64,000 nt of DNA from Plut-88900 sp965116945 (GCA_965116945.1 OZ220734.1:1674001-1738000); one strand, 5' to 3'. Counted from the stretch's first letter, positions 1-7,892 are shown. The notes: generated by a model from the sequence alone, not told the origin. Numbers and translations are program-made.

Positions 1-392
1 TTGGGGAGGTCTTCGGGCTGGGCCCAGGTTACCCTTGGCATGAGGGTCTTGCGCCACTCCATGGTCTGACGGTTGTGTTCCTCGTCGTCCTCGTCGAAGG
101 CGAGGTCTAGCCAGGTGATGCCGCCATAAAAGGTGTTGACGCCCGAAGCATCCTCCATCTCCGGAATGAGAGTCTTGTACTTTTCGAAGGAGAACTTGGC
201 GAGGTCGAGATAAGGGCCGGGGGAGTCGATGGACATGACGGAGATCATGCCGGTGGCTACGCCCGAGGCCTCGCAGCCTATGGACTCCCGTTCGAGGATG
301 ATGGGCTTAATGCCGAGCTTGGCCAGATGATAAGCGACGGAGCCGCCCATTATTCCGCCGCCTACTATTATTACGTCGGGGGATGTGGTCAT
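1..392 (-). CDS. FAD-dependent DAO-fold oxidoreductase (partial, N-terminal part)
   Basis: Only the first 130 or so codons lie in the window; the gene runs off the left edge. The N-terminus has the Rossmann dinucleotide motif VIIVGGGIMGGSVAYHLAK and then ERESIGCEASGVATG, the flavin-contacting segment of the DAO family (glycine oxidase, sarcosine oxidase, D-amino acid dehydrogenase). It closely resembles the ThiO encoded two genes upstream, so it looks like a tandem paralogue. Its ATG overlaps the thiS stop as ATGA, so it is translationally coupled to the thiazole operon. The substrate cannot be told from this fragment. Confidence 0.85.
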   Translation of the reverse strand, partial: MTTSPDVIIVGGGIMGGSVAYHLAKLGIKPIILERESIGCEASGVATGMISVMSIDSPGPYLDLAKFSFEKYKTLIPEMEDASGVNTFYGGITWLDLAFDEDDEEHNRQTMEWRKTLMPRVTWAQPEDLP

Positions 393-607
393 TGAATGCT
401 CGGTGCTCCGCCGGAAACCATGTGGACAATTTCGAGTTTGTCGCCGTCCTGGAGGGTGATGCCTTCCCACCGGTCCCGCTTCACAATTTCGCCGTTGTAT
501 TCGATGGCGATGAGGCGGGGCTCGATCTTGTGGGACTCGAGATAGCCGAGGAGGGCGACTGGGGTCTCGACTTCTCGTCTCTTGCCGTTTACTAGGATGG
601 TAGCCAT
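389..607 (-). CDS. thiS: ThiS sulfur carrier protein with a C-terminal extension after Gly-Gly
   Basis: Small ubiquitin-fold sulfur carrier for thiazole synthesis. ThiF-type enzymes normally adenylate the C-terminal Gly-Gly, which is then thiocarboxylated to feed ThiG. The protein begins MATILVNGKRREVETPVALL, the usual ThiS beta-grasp start, and is about 72 residues from the ATG at 607. A TTG at 622 is a less likely start. The Gly-Gly (codons at 407-412) is not terminal: five residues, APSIQ, follow before the stop. Known ThiS proteins end at GG, so this one would need trimming or works differently. It lies between thiO and a second DAO oxidase and overlaps both neighbours' ends closely. Confidence 0.85.
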   Translation of the reverse strand: MATILVNGKRREVETPVALLGYLESHKIEPRLIAIEYNGEIVKRDRWEGITLQDGDKLEIVHMVSGGAPSIQ

Positions 608-618
608 GGGATCGGTTC

Positions 619-1770
619 TCAATGGACTGCGCCGAAGCGATCTCTCACCATTTGCATGGTGACTCCTTCGAATCGGTCCAGGCGGAAGGGGTGGAGGTCG
701 AGCCTCGGGGTTGCGCCACTGACTAACTGGGACATGAGCTCTCCGGTGATGGCGCTAAGGGTAATGCCCAGGCGCTGATGGCCCGTGGCGACGTATGCGC
801 CCTGGATAGAAGGCACTGGGCCGAGTATCGGGAGCCAGTCGGCGGAAGCGGGCCGGAGGCCGGTGACATGGCTCACGACCTTACTTTCGAGAATACCGGG
901 GCAGAGGCTTTGTACTCCTTCGGATATCTTGGCAACACCCTGGTCGTGGATGGAGGTGTCGAAGCCCATGAAGCCATCGTAGGTGCCGGTTATGACCGTG
1001 CCGCCGATCTTAGGGGCAACGTACCTATCGACGTGGTGAATCATGCAGGGGAGGTCCGGGCCCGGGATTTCGACGTGGATGGTCTGGCCCTTGAGGGGCT
1101 CAACCGGTACGTCCATGCCTATCCATTCCTCAATACGCTTGCTCCAGGATCCGATGGAAAGAACCACTGTGTCGGAATCCATAGGGCCGAGGGATGTGTT
1201 GATGCCAGTAACGCGCCCTGCTTCGGTTCGAAGACCCGTGACCTCGGCGTAGCGGATGGTGCAGCCGAGGGCCTCGGCTGCCTGGGCGAAGGCCAAGGTC
1301 AAGCGGTAGGCGTCTACCTGAGCCTGCCCACCGATGTAGGCCCCACCAATTGCTTCCTGGGTAACTCGGGGCTCCATCTCCCTGATGTCCTGCTCCGAGA
1401 GCCAGTGGGCGGTAGATGAGGCGAGGACCTCGGCGAAAGCCTCTTTCAGCCCAGCATCTTCCTCATCAGAGCAGGCGAGTTCCGTCCACGCAAAGTCGCC
1501 GTAACGGGCGTCAATCTTTGATAGCTCTTCAACTTCGGGGACTATCTCCTTGTGGCGCTTGCAACTCTCTTCAACAAGTTGGGTGAAGTACTCGGGGGCG
1601 CCGCTCTCTTTCAGGGCAACGAGGAGGCCTGTCGCCGCGCCCGAAGCCTGGCTTCCCACGGACTCCCGTTCGATGATGGTGCTCTTGATGCCAAGCTGGG
1701 CAAGGTGATAGGCGATGGAGCAGCCGATAATGCCGCCGCCGGCTATGAGAACGTCGGATGAATTGGCCAC
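619..1770 (-). CDS. thiO: Glycine oxidase ThiO
   Basis: FAD enzyme of 383 residues, predicted to oxidise glycine to iminoglycine (dehydroglycine), the ThiG co-substrate. The N-terminal motif VLIAGGGIIGCSIAYHLAQL binds the FAD ADP moiety, and ERESVGSQASGAATG is the family's second flavin segment. Near the C-terminus, GLRPASADWLPILGPVP and YVATGHQRLGITLSAITGE match the DAO-fold closing segments. It follows thiG in the same operon, about 80 bp downstream, which supports ThiO over other DAO oxidases. Oxygen-dependent ThiO, as opposed to the radical enzyme ThiH, points to an aerobic lifestyle. Confidence 0.88.
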   Translation of the reverse strand: MANSSDVLIAGGGIIGCSIAYHLAQLGIKSTIIERESVGSQASGAATGLLVALKESGAPEYFTQLVEESCKRHKEIVPEVEELSKIDARYGDFAWTELACSDEEDAGLKEAFAEVLASSTAHWLSEQDIREMEPRVTQEAIGGAYIGGQAQVDAYRLTLAFAQAAEALGCTIRYAEVTGLRTEAGRVTGINTSLGPMDSDTVVLSIGSWSKRIEEWIGMDVPVEPLKGQTIHVEIPGPDLPCMIHHVDRYVAPKIGGTVITGTYDGFMGFDTSIHDQGVAKISEGVQSLCPGILESKVVSHVTGLRPASADWLPILGPVPSIQGAYVATGHQRLGITLSAITGELMSQLVSGATPRLDLHPFRLDRFEGVTMQMVRDRFGAVH

Positions 1771-1849
1771 GGATACCTCCCTCGGGATAAATCGGGGCGC
1801 GGGGCCCGATAGTAGTAAGCCGGGCTATGATAGCATTTTGGGAGATGCG

Positions 1850-2623
1850 CTAACGCACTACGCCTTCCAGGGGGCTGCTGGCGGAGGCGTAGGACTTCCT
1901 GGGTATGCGTCCGGCAAGGAAAGCGCTGCGGCCTGCCCTGACGGCCTGGGCCATGGCGTCGGCCATCATGGCGGGGTTGCCGGCCTGTGCGACGGCGGTG
2001 TTGATCAGGCAGGCGTCTGCACCTATTTCCATGGCTAGTGCGGCGTCGGAAGGTGCGCCAATGCCGGCGTCTACGACCACAGGGACGGTGGCCTGTTCAA
2101 TGATTATTTTGATCTGTTCGAAGGAGACCATGCCCTGGCCGGAGCCTATGGGCGAGGCCAGAGGCATGACCGTTGCGGTGCCAATCTCCTGGAGGCGCAT
2201 GGCAAGGGCGGGGTCGGCGTTGATGTAGGGCAGGACGACGAATCCCTCATCGACCAGGGTGCGGGCGGCCTCCAGGGTGCCGATGGGATCGGGGAGGAGG
2301 TACTTGGAGTCGGGTATTACTTCCAGCTTGACGAGATCGGAAAGACCCATGGCCCTGGCGAGCCGGGCGGTCCTTATCGCTTCCTCGGCAGTACGGGCAC
2401 CGGCGGTGTTGGGCAAGATTACGTACTTATTCCAGTCGATGTAGTCGAGGAGGGTACGCTTGGAAGGATCATCAAGGTCGAGCCTGCGAAGGGCGACTGT
2501 GATCATCTCCGCGCCGGATGCCTCGAATGACGCGTTCATTTCCTCGTAAGAGCGGTACTTTCCGGTGCCGAGGATAAGCCGTGACTTGAACGTCCGGTTG
2601 CCTATGGTCAGGGTGTCGCCCAT
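1850..2623 (-). CDS. thiG: Thiazole synthase ThiG
   Basis: TIM-barrel enzyme that joins 1-deoxy-D-xylulose 5-phosphate, iminoglycine and ThiS thiocarboxylate into the thiamine thiazole. The sequence has the hallmark ILGTGKYRSYEEM start, the Schiff-base lysine segment VKLEVIPDSKYLLPD, and VVDAGIGAPSDAALAMEIGA near the end. The ATG at 2623 was chosen over an upstream TTG (2659) because it has a GGAAG ribosome site and gives the usual MGDTLTIG N-terminus. It is the first gene after the TPP riboswitch. At 257 residues it is the family's normal length. Confidence 0.93.
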   Translation of the reverse strand: MGDTLTIGNRTFKSRLILGTGKYRSYEEMNASFEASGAEMITVALRRLDLDDPSKRTLLDYIDWNKYVILPNTAGARTAEEAIRTARLARAMGLSDLVKLEVIPDSKYLLPDPIGTLEAARTLVDEGFVVLPYINADPALAMRLQEIGTATVMPLASPIGSGQGMVSFEQIKIIIEQATVPVVVDAGIGAPSDAALAMEIGADACLINTAVAQAGNPAMMADAMAQAVRAGRSAFLAGRIPRKSYASASSPLEGVVR

Positions 2624-2670
2624 TTTCACTTCCGTAATCTCTCCTCTTTGAGGAGGCAAGGGGCATATAA

Positions 2671-2695
2671 CAAAAGAACCGCCTCACGGAGGCGG
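2671..2695 (-). terminator. Intrinsic terminator of the TPP riboswitch expression platform
   Basis: A GC-rich perfect stem, CCGCCTC/GAGGCGG with a short loop (2679-2695), is followed on the minus strand by TTCTTTTG. It lies just after the TPP aptamer and before thiG, where a transcription-off switch would sit. Confidence 0.8.
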
Positions 2696-2711
2696 CTGCA
2701 TCTCGGACTGC

Positions 2712-2800
2712 TGTCCCTCCGCTGGCATTACCCAGTTCAGGTGTTAGGGGTCGGCGGCATTTGTGGGGCCGCCCTCTCAGCCCGGCTCACCGAGCTCCCC
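2712..2800 (-). promoter_or_regulatory. TPP riboswitch (THI element)
   Basis: Read on the minus strand, this segment has the conserved THI-box features in order: GGGGAGCT start, GGGCTGAGAGGG, an ACCCC return strand, CCTGAACTGGGTAATGCCAG and CGGAGGGA. These are the P2/P3 CUGAGA element and the CUGGGUAAUGCCAGCG core that bind thiamine pyrophosphate. It precedes a terminator hairpin and thiG, so high TPP should switch the thi operon off. A second small hairpin (2641-2655, CTCCT/AGGAG) covers a purine-rich tract ahead of thiG. Confidence 0.95.
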
Positions 2801-2824
2801 TTATTCGGCTTTCTCTTTGCGGAA

Positions 2825-2853
2825 AGTCTATGGCTAGCAATATCGGTTGTCAA
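2825..2853 (-). promoter_or_regulatory. Sigma70-type promoter of the thi operon
   Basis: On the minus strand a perfect TTGACA (2853-2848) is separated by 17 bp from TAGACT (2830-2825). Transcription would start near 2818, just ahead of the TPP aptamer. Confidence 0.7.
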
Positions 2854-2925
2854 TCAATCCAAGAGACTGCAGGGAATTGATGGTACTATAACCCCTCTTG
2901 CCACCCGTTTGATAAGGAGCCCGAC

Positions 2926-4107
2926 ATGACCCCCTCCCAGCTTGACTACGAGTCCCTGTTTGCTGCTACCACGCCCCCGAAGCCCGACGCCGTCAACCCA
3001 CTGGCCCAGCAGTTTAGGTACGACTTTGCGATTGCGTTCGCGGATGGGGAGACGTTTCCGGGGGACGACCTTGTAGAGGCTCTGCAGTCGGGGCTGAGGG
3101 AGGAGGGGGATAAGCTGGCCATATACCCTCATCCCCAGGGGCATCCGGGGATGCGGAAGCTGGTAGCAGAGAATCTGGAGAAGAACAGAGGGATGAGGAT
3201 TGAGGCAGGGGACGTAACGCTAACCGCAGGCTCCATGCAGGCGCTAGTGCTACTGACAGAGTTGTTCGTAGACCCCGGGGACACGGTTCTGACTGATGAG
3301 TTCATTTACAACGGCACTATCCGGGTGATGCGCAGGTTCCAGGCGAACATAGTTGAGGTGGAGGGCGACGACCAGGCGATGCGCCCGGACAAACTGGAAG
3401 AGAAGATTCTTGAGCTGAAGGCAGCAGGCGAACGGGTCAAGTACATCTACACGGTACCCACGTTCCAGAATCCGACCGGGCTGGATGTAGGCACGGAGAG
3501 GCGCGCTGCGATACTTGCGGTCGGGAGGAAGTACGGGATCCCGATATTCGAGGACGACTGCTACGCTGACCTCAGGTTCGAGGGGGAAATGAAGCCGGCA
3601 ATACACTCGATGGACGATACGGGGTCAGTGATGTACTGCGGGTCGTCGTCGAAGATAATTGGGCCTGGGATGCGGTTGGGGTGGATAGTTGCGCCACCGG
3701 AAATCATTGAGCGGGTAGGAACCCTGCAGCAGGGCGCGACGCCTAGCCAGTTCTCCATTCTGGCGGCCTATAACTACCTCAAGAAACACCGGGACCGACA
3801 CATTAGCGACATGATCGAGTTGTACAAGTCCCGCAAAGACGTGATGCTGGCGGCGATAAGGGAGAACTTCGGGCCTAGGGTGGAATGCTCGAATCCTCCG
3901 GGTGGCATGTTTCTGTGGCTCCGATTCCCGGATGGGACGGACGTGCTGCCTATACTGGCAAAGGCAAAAGAGCAGGGCATCAGGTTTGGCGCTGGACCGA
4001 TCTTCTCGCCGTCCGGCAAGGGAAAGAACTACCTGCGGCTGGCGTTTGCCCACCAGGATGAAGAGACAATCCGAGAGGGCATTGCAAAGCTGGCGGCATT
4101 GTTCTAG
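2926..4107 (+). CDS. PLP-dependent aminotransferase, fold type I (2-aminoadipate/aromatic type)
   Basis: Cytosolic class I/II aminotransferase of 393 residues, similar to the LysN/ARO8 and MocR-catalytic type. It shows YTVPTFQNPTG (substrate/PLP loop), FEDDCYADLRF (Asp that holds the pyridine nitrogen) and GSSSKIIGPGMRLGW, with Lys243 as the Schiff-base lysine. The Arg near the end (YLRLAFA) would bind the substrate carboxylate. AAGGAG lies 6 bp before the ATG. No DNA-binding domain is fused, so it is an enzyme rather than a MocR regulator. Exact amino donor unknown. The next gene, a hydroxyacid dehydrogenase, follows in the same direction and could act on the 2-oxo acid product. Confidence 0.87.
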   Translation: MTPSQLDYESLFAATTPPKPDAVNPLAQQFRYDFAIAFADGETFPGDDLVEALQSGLREEGDKLAIYPHPQGHPGMRKLVAENLEKNRGMRIEAGDVTLTAGSMQALVLLTELFVDPGDTVLTDEFIYNGTIRVMRRFQANIVEVEGDDQAMRPDKLEEKILELKAAGERVKYIYTVPTFQNPTGLDVGTERRAAILAVGRKYGIPIFEDDCYADLRFEGEMKPAIHSMDDTGSVMYCGSSSKIIGPGMRLGWIVAPPEIIERVGTLQQGATPSQFSILAAYNYLKKHRDRHISDMIELYKSRKDVMLAAIRENFGPRVECSNPPGGMFLWLRFPDGTDVLPILAKAKEQGIRFGAGPIFSPSGKGKNYLRLAFAHQDEETIREGIAKLAALF

Positions 4108-4155
4108 GGAGTCTGGATAAGGCAATTATAGGAGACTATTCGCTAAGGAACGACC

Positions 4156-5130
4156 ATGAAGCTGATGATCAACGTGCGCCTGGAAGAGAACGTCGTCGTG
4201 ACGGAAGGTTTCACGCAGGAGCACCTGAACAAAATCCAGGCTGTTTCGGAGGAGATGGAAATAGTAGTTCCCCAATCGGAGGAGGAGACCCGAGCAGAGA
4301 TGCGCGAGACGGAGGTGGTTTTCGGAGACTTCTCCCGGGAGATGTTCAACGAGGCCCGGCAGTTGAAGTGGGTGCAGTCGATAGGCTCTGGGATAGATGG
4401 GGTGCTATTTGATGAGTTCATTGAGAGCGACGTGATCCTAACTAGCGCGAAGGGAACGGTCGGGACTCACCTCGCCGACCACGCTTGGGCGTTATTGTTA
4501 GCCCTGACCCGAGGCATTCACACTGCACTCAGGGAGAAGACCTGGTCAGTGCGGATGCCGATCAGGGCGCGGTCCTGGGAGTTGGCGGGGATGACACTGG
4601 GTGTCTTCGGGCTTGGGGGGACGGGCATGGAGGTGGCGCGCCGGGCCCAGGGCTTCGGGATGCGGACGCTGGCGCTGGACACCGAGGACGTGAAGAAGCC
4701 ACCTTTTGTGGACGAGGTATGGGCGCCCGACAGGTTCTATGATCTTCTGGAGGAGTCGGACGTGGTGGCTATCGGCCTCCCGCTTACGGATGAGACCAGG
4801 GGCATTTTCGATGCGAAGGCATTTAAGCACATGCGTAACCATGCCTTGCTAATAAACGTGACCCGTGGGGATATTGTCGACGGGCCGGCGCTTTTGGAGG
4901 CGTTGAAATCTGGGGAGATCGGTGGGGCGGGGCTGGATACATCGCCGGGAGAGCCGCTGGAGGATGACCATCCACTGTGGAATATGGAGAACGTGGTGGT
5001 GACACCGCACACGGCCGGCGGGTCTCCGGTTAGGGTGGCTCGGATAGTGGACGTGTTTTGCGACAATCTCAGGCGGTACCTGGACGGGAGACAGTTGGCG
5101 GGGGTGATCGACAAGCGGAAGGGGTACTAG
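4156..5130 (+). CDS. D-isomer-specific 2-hydroxyacid dehydrogenase
   Basis: NAD(P)-dependent enzyme of 324 residues interconverting a 2-oxo acid and a D-2-hydroxy acid. The nucleotide-binding turn is GVFGLGGTGMEVARRAQGFG. The catalytic set is visible: Arg in INVTRGDIVDGPAL, Glu in GAGLDTSPGEPLEDDHPLW, and His in VVTPHTAGG. The family comprises glyoxylate/hydroxypyruvate and phosphoglycerate dehydrogenases, but the protein lacks the ACT domain of many SerA enzymes. It follows the aminotransferase by 48 bp and is probably co-transcribed with it. Confidence 0.88.
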   Translation: MKLMINVRLEENVVVTEGFTQEHLNKIQAVSEEMEIVVPQSEEETRAEMRETEVVFGDFSREMFNEARQLKWVQSIGSGIDGVLFDEFIESDVILTSAKGTVGTHLADHAWALLLALTRGIHTALREKTWSVRMPIRARSWELAGMTLGVFGLGGTGMEVARRAQGFGMRTLALDTEDVKKPPFVDEVWAPDRFYDLLEESDVVAIGLPLTDETRGIFDAKAFKHMRNHALLINVTRGDIVDGPALLEALKSGEIGGAGLDTSPGEPLEDDHPLWNMENVVVTPHTAGGSPVRVARIVDVFCDNLRRYLDGRQLAGVIDKRKGY

Positions 5131-5217
5131 GGGTCGGGCGCTTGACTGGGAAAAGGGGATTGTGGATTATTCGGGTTACAGATAGCTGGCAGTAACAAGA
5201 CTTGGGAGGAAGGACAA

Positions 5218-5646
5218 ATGGCAGAAGAAGCTCACGACCACATGGACCACGAGATAGTTGTGGGAGAGATGGAGAAGATAGACGCCGGGAACATCAATTT
5301 TGGTCTGGACTACAGGCACTTCGGAGGAGACCAGGGTGTGGCTATCCACGTCTATGCGGACCTGGAGGGGAAAGAAACGGAGCTGCTGAGGTTCGACTGT
5401 TTTGATGACGCTCCGCACTATCACTACGGCCCTGACGGCAAGGACGAGCGGCTATTCCTGGACTGCACGACAAACGGGGCGCCGATTCCCTGGGCCCTGG
5501 ACAAGCTGCGCAGCCGGATGGTGCCAATGCTGGTTAGGGCGGGGCACGCTGACGTCGCCCGGGAATTAGACCATGATTTGGTGCAGGCTCGGCTGGAGCA
5601 GGTGGAGTCCTGGGCTTCCAGCCTATCTCAGACTAAAGGAAAATAG
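5218..5646 (+). CDS. Conserved hypothetical protein, 142 aa
   Basis: I do not recognise this family with confidence. The protein is soluble, acidic and His-rich, with an N-terminal HDHMDHE cluster and a central FDCFDDAPHYHYGPDGKDER segment that could bind metal. The C-terminal half (PWALDKLRSRMVPMLVRAGHADVARELDHDLV) looks helical. The start has a good GGAGGA ribosome site. It is the last gene before a strong bidirectional terminator and is separated by about 90 bp from the hydroxyacid dehydrogenase. Confidence 0.7.
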   Translation: MAEEAHDHMDHEIVVGEMEKIDAGNINFGLDYRHFGGDQGVAIHVYADLEGKETELLRFDCFDDAPHYHYGPDGKDERLFLDCTTNGAPIPWALDKLRSRMVPMLVRAGHADVARELDHDLVQARLEQVESWASSLSQTKGK

Positions 5647-5683
5647 AAAAGGCAGGGCTACCTGCGTCCCAAGGCAATTGAAC

Positions 5684-5711
5684 AGGCCGACCGGCGAAAC
5701 CCGGTCGGCCT
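5684..5711. terminator. Bidirectional intrinsic terminator
   Basis: An 11-bp perfect stem, AGGCCGACCGG/CCGGTCGGCCT, with a CGAAAC loop lies between two convergent genes (ending at 5646 and 5740). Confidence 0.8.
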
Positions 5712-5739
5712 ATCGCTATTCTTCAAGAATCTTGAATGG

Positions 5740-7224
5740 CTATCTGAGGACGTTGGAGAGGACTCGGGTGCCGTAGGCGGCCATCTTGTCCAGGGCTTCC
5801 TCGCTGGCGCGGCTTGAGTCGTTGTAAGCGATTATCTCCTTGCCTAAGAGCATGGCAACGTAGGCAACTTGGTGAGATCTCGGGACGCGGGAGAGGGCAA
5901 GGAAGTCGGGGCTGTTGGTATTGATCTCTATGGCGCCGTCGTTGAGGCGGCTGCGGTGACGGACGTCACCACCGAAGTCTGAGCGGCGGATGATGGGGCG
6001 CCTGGAGCCACGAGTATGGCGGCCATTGGTCCCGTTCTGCCGGTGACCGTTGGTATCGTGCCCGTTTGGCTGGTGTCCGTTGGCCTCCGCACCATTAGCG
6101 GACGGGGTGTCACCGTTGGCCCTGCTGATACGGCGCAGGCCGTCGATCAATTCCAGGTCCATGAACTCGTCCTGGCTGAATATCTCCCGGGCGACGCGAG
6201 TGGCCCTCCGGAAGAGGGCCTGTAGACGCTCGGTTTCGGCCTCGTCGCGGAATCCTGTGACCTCCGTGTCGAGTTCTTCGCCGATGGCCTTGAGGGCATC
6301 GAGCAGCTTGGCGAGATTGCCGTCTTCAAGGAACTGGCCCCGTGCGGGGAGGGGAGAGAGGAAATCGGCATCGACGTAACCCTTGACGAGTCCGCTGATT
6401 AGAATGCTGCCGGAGAGTTCAAAGTCGAAGAGATCTTGCATGTCTTCTACTACGACAACCCCGGTGTGCCGCATGGAAACGCGACCTTGCCCCGAAGGGT
6501 CGAACCAGAAACGGGTGCTGAAGGACTTGTCAGGTTCTCCTTCGACCTGGCACTCCTGGAACCGAGCGCCGATCTCGGGCAGGTCGAGTTGGACGGGGGT
6601 GACCTCGGTCTCACTGCCGCCTGACTTGATGGTGATCTTAAGCTGGTCCGTACGGAGATAGGTGTCAAATCTGTCTGCGAAGACGTGCTTGAGCCTGGCC
6701 TGGGAAAGGGGTCCGTAGCGTTTGGTAGGGTCTTGGAAGAGGCCGGTGATGGCGATGGTCATGCCAGGGGCGTCGAGTTCCTCTGAGGGGCTTGGAGGCA
6801 GGAAACGGGCTTCGGCGGAGTCCCGGGACAAGACGACCTTAATGGTGGGGGAGTCGGTTGAACGCTTGCTTAGGAATGTGGCCCGGGTCCCGACCTGGTT
6901 GAAGGCCCAGAGGCCTATGCCGAGTCGGCCTATCTGGGGCACGGCGGAGTCCCGCTTGGCGGAGTCAACGACGTGGCGCAGGGCCGTTTCGAAGGAGTCG
7001 GCGTCCATGCCTGGGGCGTTGTACTCGATTGTGATGGTCTTCTTTTCGAGGGTGAAGGTTACTTGGCACTGCTGCTCGGTGGCGCCTCGGGAGCGGGCCA
7101 TGGCCCACTCGTCAAGGGCGTTGCTGACATACTCCTTAATAGCGTCGGCGGCGCTGCGGTACATGGAGCCGAGGGTTATGAGGGCATTGGCCTTGTTGAG
7201 TTCGACGCCTACTATCTTTTCCAA
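5740..7224 (-). CDS. GHKL (Hsp90/MutL/histidine-kinase-type) ATPase domain protein
   Basis: Protein of about 494 residues with an N-terminal GHKL ATP-binding fold: N-box KEYVSNALDEW (Asn about 35), D-box NAPGMD (Asp about 74) and G2 box GRLGIGLWAF (about 100-109). There is no phosphoacceptor or HATPase-kinase core, so it resembles MutL/MORC-type ATPases more than a sensor kinase. A linker rich in NGxx repeats (ANGHQPNGHDTNGH, about 380-410) precedes a conserved C-terminal segment. The start is placed at TTG 7224 because AAGGGGG precedes it by 6 bp and the promoter -10 overlaps the upstream ATG at 7272. Target unknown. Confidence 0.75.
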   Translation of the reverse strand: MEKIVGVELNKANALITLGSMYRSAADAIKEYVSNALDEWAMARSRGATEQQCQVTFTLEKKTITIEYNAPGMDADSFETALRHVVDSAKRDSAVPQIGRLGIGLWAFNQVGTRATFLSKRSTDSPTIKVVLSRDSAEARFLPPSPSEELDAPGMTIAITGLFQDPTKRYGPLSQARLKHVFADRFDTYLRTDQLKITIKSGGSETEVTPVQLDLPEIGARFQECQVEGEPDKSFSTRFWFDPSGQGRVSMRHTGVVVVEDMQDLFDFELSGSILISGLVKGYVDADFLSPLPARGQFLEDGNLAKLLDALKAIGEELDTEVTGFRDEAETERLQALFRRATRVAREIFSQDEFMDLELIDGLRRISRANGDTPSANGAEANGHQPNGHDTNGHRQNGTNGRHTRGSRRPIIRRSDFGGDVRHRSRLNDGAIEINTNSPDFLALSRVPRSHQVAYVAMLLGKEIIAYNDSSRASEEALDKMAAYGTRVLSNVLR

Positions 7225-7270
7225 TGGTAACCCCCTTTCAGGGCTGAAACGATAAAAAGACCTTAGAGTC

Positions 7271-7298
7271 ATTTTATGAATAGTTCAAAAATTGTCAA
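7271..7298 (-). promoter_or_regulatory. Sigma70-type promoter for the GHKL ATPase gene
   Basis: Minus-strand TTGACA (7298-7293), 16 bp spacer, TAAAAT (7276-7271) in an AT-rich patch. The -10 box runs into the upstream ATG, which argues for the downstream TTG start. Confidence 0.6.
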
Positions 7299-7346
7299 TT
7301 ATTCACAAAAAGAGGGAGAGACTTGTGGGAACCTGGGAAAAGAGAG

Positions 7347-7376
7347 GGCCGCCTGTTTATAGGGCAACAGGCGGCC
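7347..7376 (-). terminator. Intrinsic terminator after the small zinc-ribbon gene
   Basis: 11-bp stem GGCCGCCTGTT/AACAGGCGGCC, followed on the minus strand by CTCTCTTTTCCC. A second small hairpin (7390-7409, CTTCTGT/ACAGAAG) sits between it and the gene. Confidence 0.75.
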
Positions 7377-7424
7377 GGTAGGGAGCTTTCTTCTGTGGAA
7401 AGACAGAAGTTGCTTACTGGCGAA

Positions 7425-7547
7425 CTACTGGGACTGCTCCTTGGACTTTGCTACGTCAAAGCAGTCTACACAGTAGTACTTGTTGTTCAGCTGTAGGAGC
7501 TGCGTTTCGAACTTCCTCTTGCAGGCTGCGCATTCGATAGCTGCCAT
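7425..7547 (-). CDS. Small zinc-ribbon protein, 40 aa
   Basis: Short gene encoding MAAIECAACKRKFETQLLQL followed by NNKYYCVDCFDVAKSKEQSQ. Two CxxC knuckles (Cys6/Cys9 and Cys26/Cys29) would hold one zinc ion. AAGGAG lies 7 bp ahead of the ATG and a terminator follows, so this looks like a complete independent gene. Role unknown; such proteins often act as adaptors or in RNA or protein binding. Confidence 0.7.
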   Translation of the reverse strand: MAAIECAACKRKFETQLLQLNNKYYCVDCFDVAKSKEQSQ

Positions 7548-7640
7548 ATCGTGACTCCTTCTTGTTGAACTGCGGCCTTACTTTAATGTTAACCGAATAG
7601 CCGCAGCAGGCAAAACGCCTATGCCAGACCTCGAATGGGA

Positions 7641-7850
7641 TTATGGCAGTTTACTGCGGGGACCCCTGTTAATCCGGTAGGCAACAAAAGAGCCGGTCAC
7701 GGCGATCAAAAGAGTAGCGACCAGATAACCAATTCCCCACCAGAGAACTCCGTAAAGGACCACAAGCACTCCGATGGTCCCTATGACTCCACAAAGTATC
7801 GAAGTAAGGAAGAATACCAGGAGTGCTACGGCGCCTCGGGTGATGTACAT
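7641..7850 (-). CDS. Small membrane protein, two predicted TM helices
   Basis: Predicted 69-residue protein that is mostly two hydrophobic helices (about residues 8-32 and 35-58) and ends in a basic tail, YRINRGPRSKLP. It lies 42 bp downstream of the GyrI-like gene on the same strand. No clear ribosome site was found. It matches no family I recognise; the composition supports a real membrane peptide rather than a shadow frame. Confidence 0.5.
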   Translation of the reverse strand: MYITRGAVALLVFFLTSILCGVIGTIGVLVVLYGVLWWGIGYLVATLLIAVTGSFVAYRINRGPRSKLP

Positions 7851-7892
7851 GATCGGAGGTTGGTGGTTAGGAGTGGGCTCAGCGTGCGTGAG

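Noticed and set aside
2648..2929. Plus-strand open frame of 93 codons
   Set aside because: It runs across the TPP riboswitch and terminator on the opposite strand; no ribosome site or known product.
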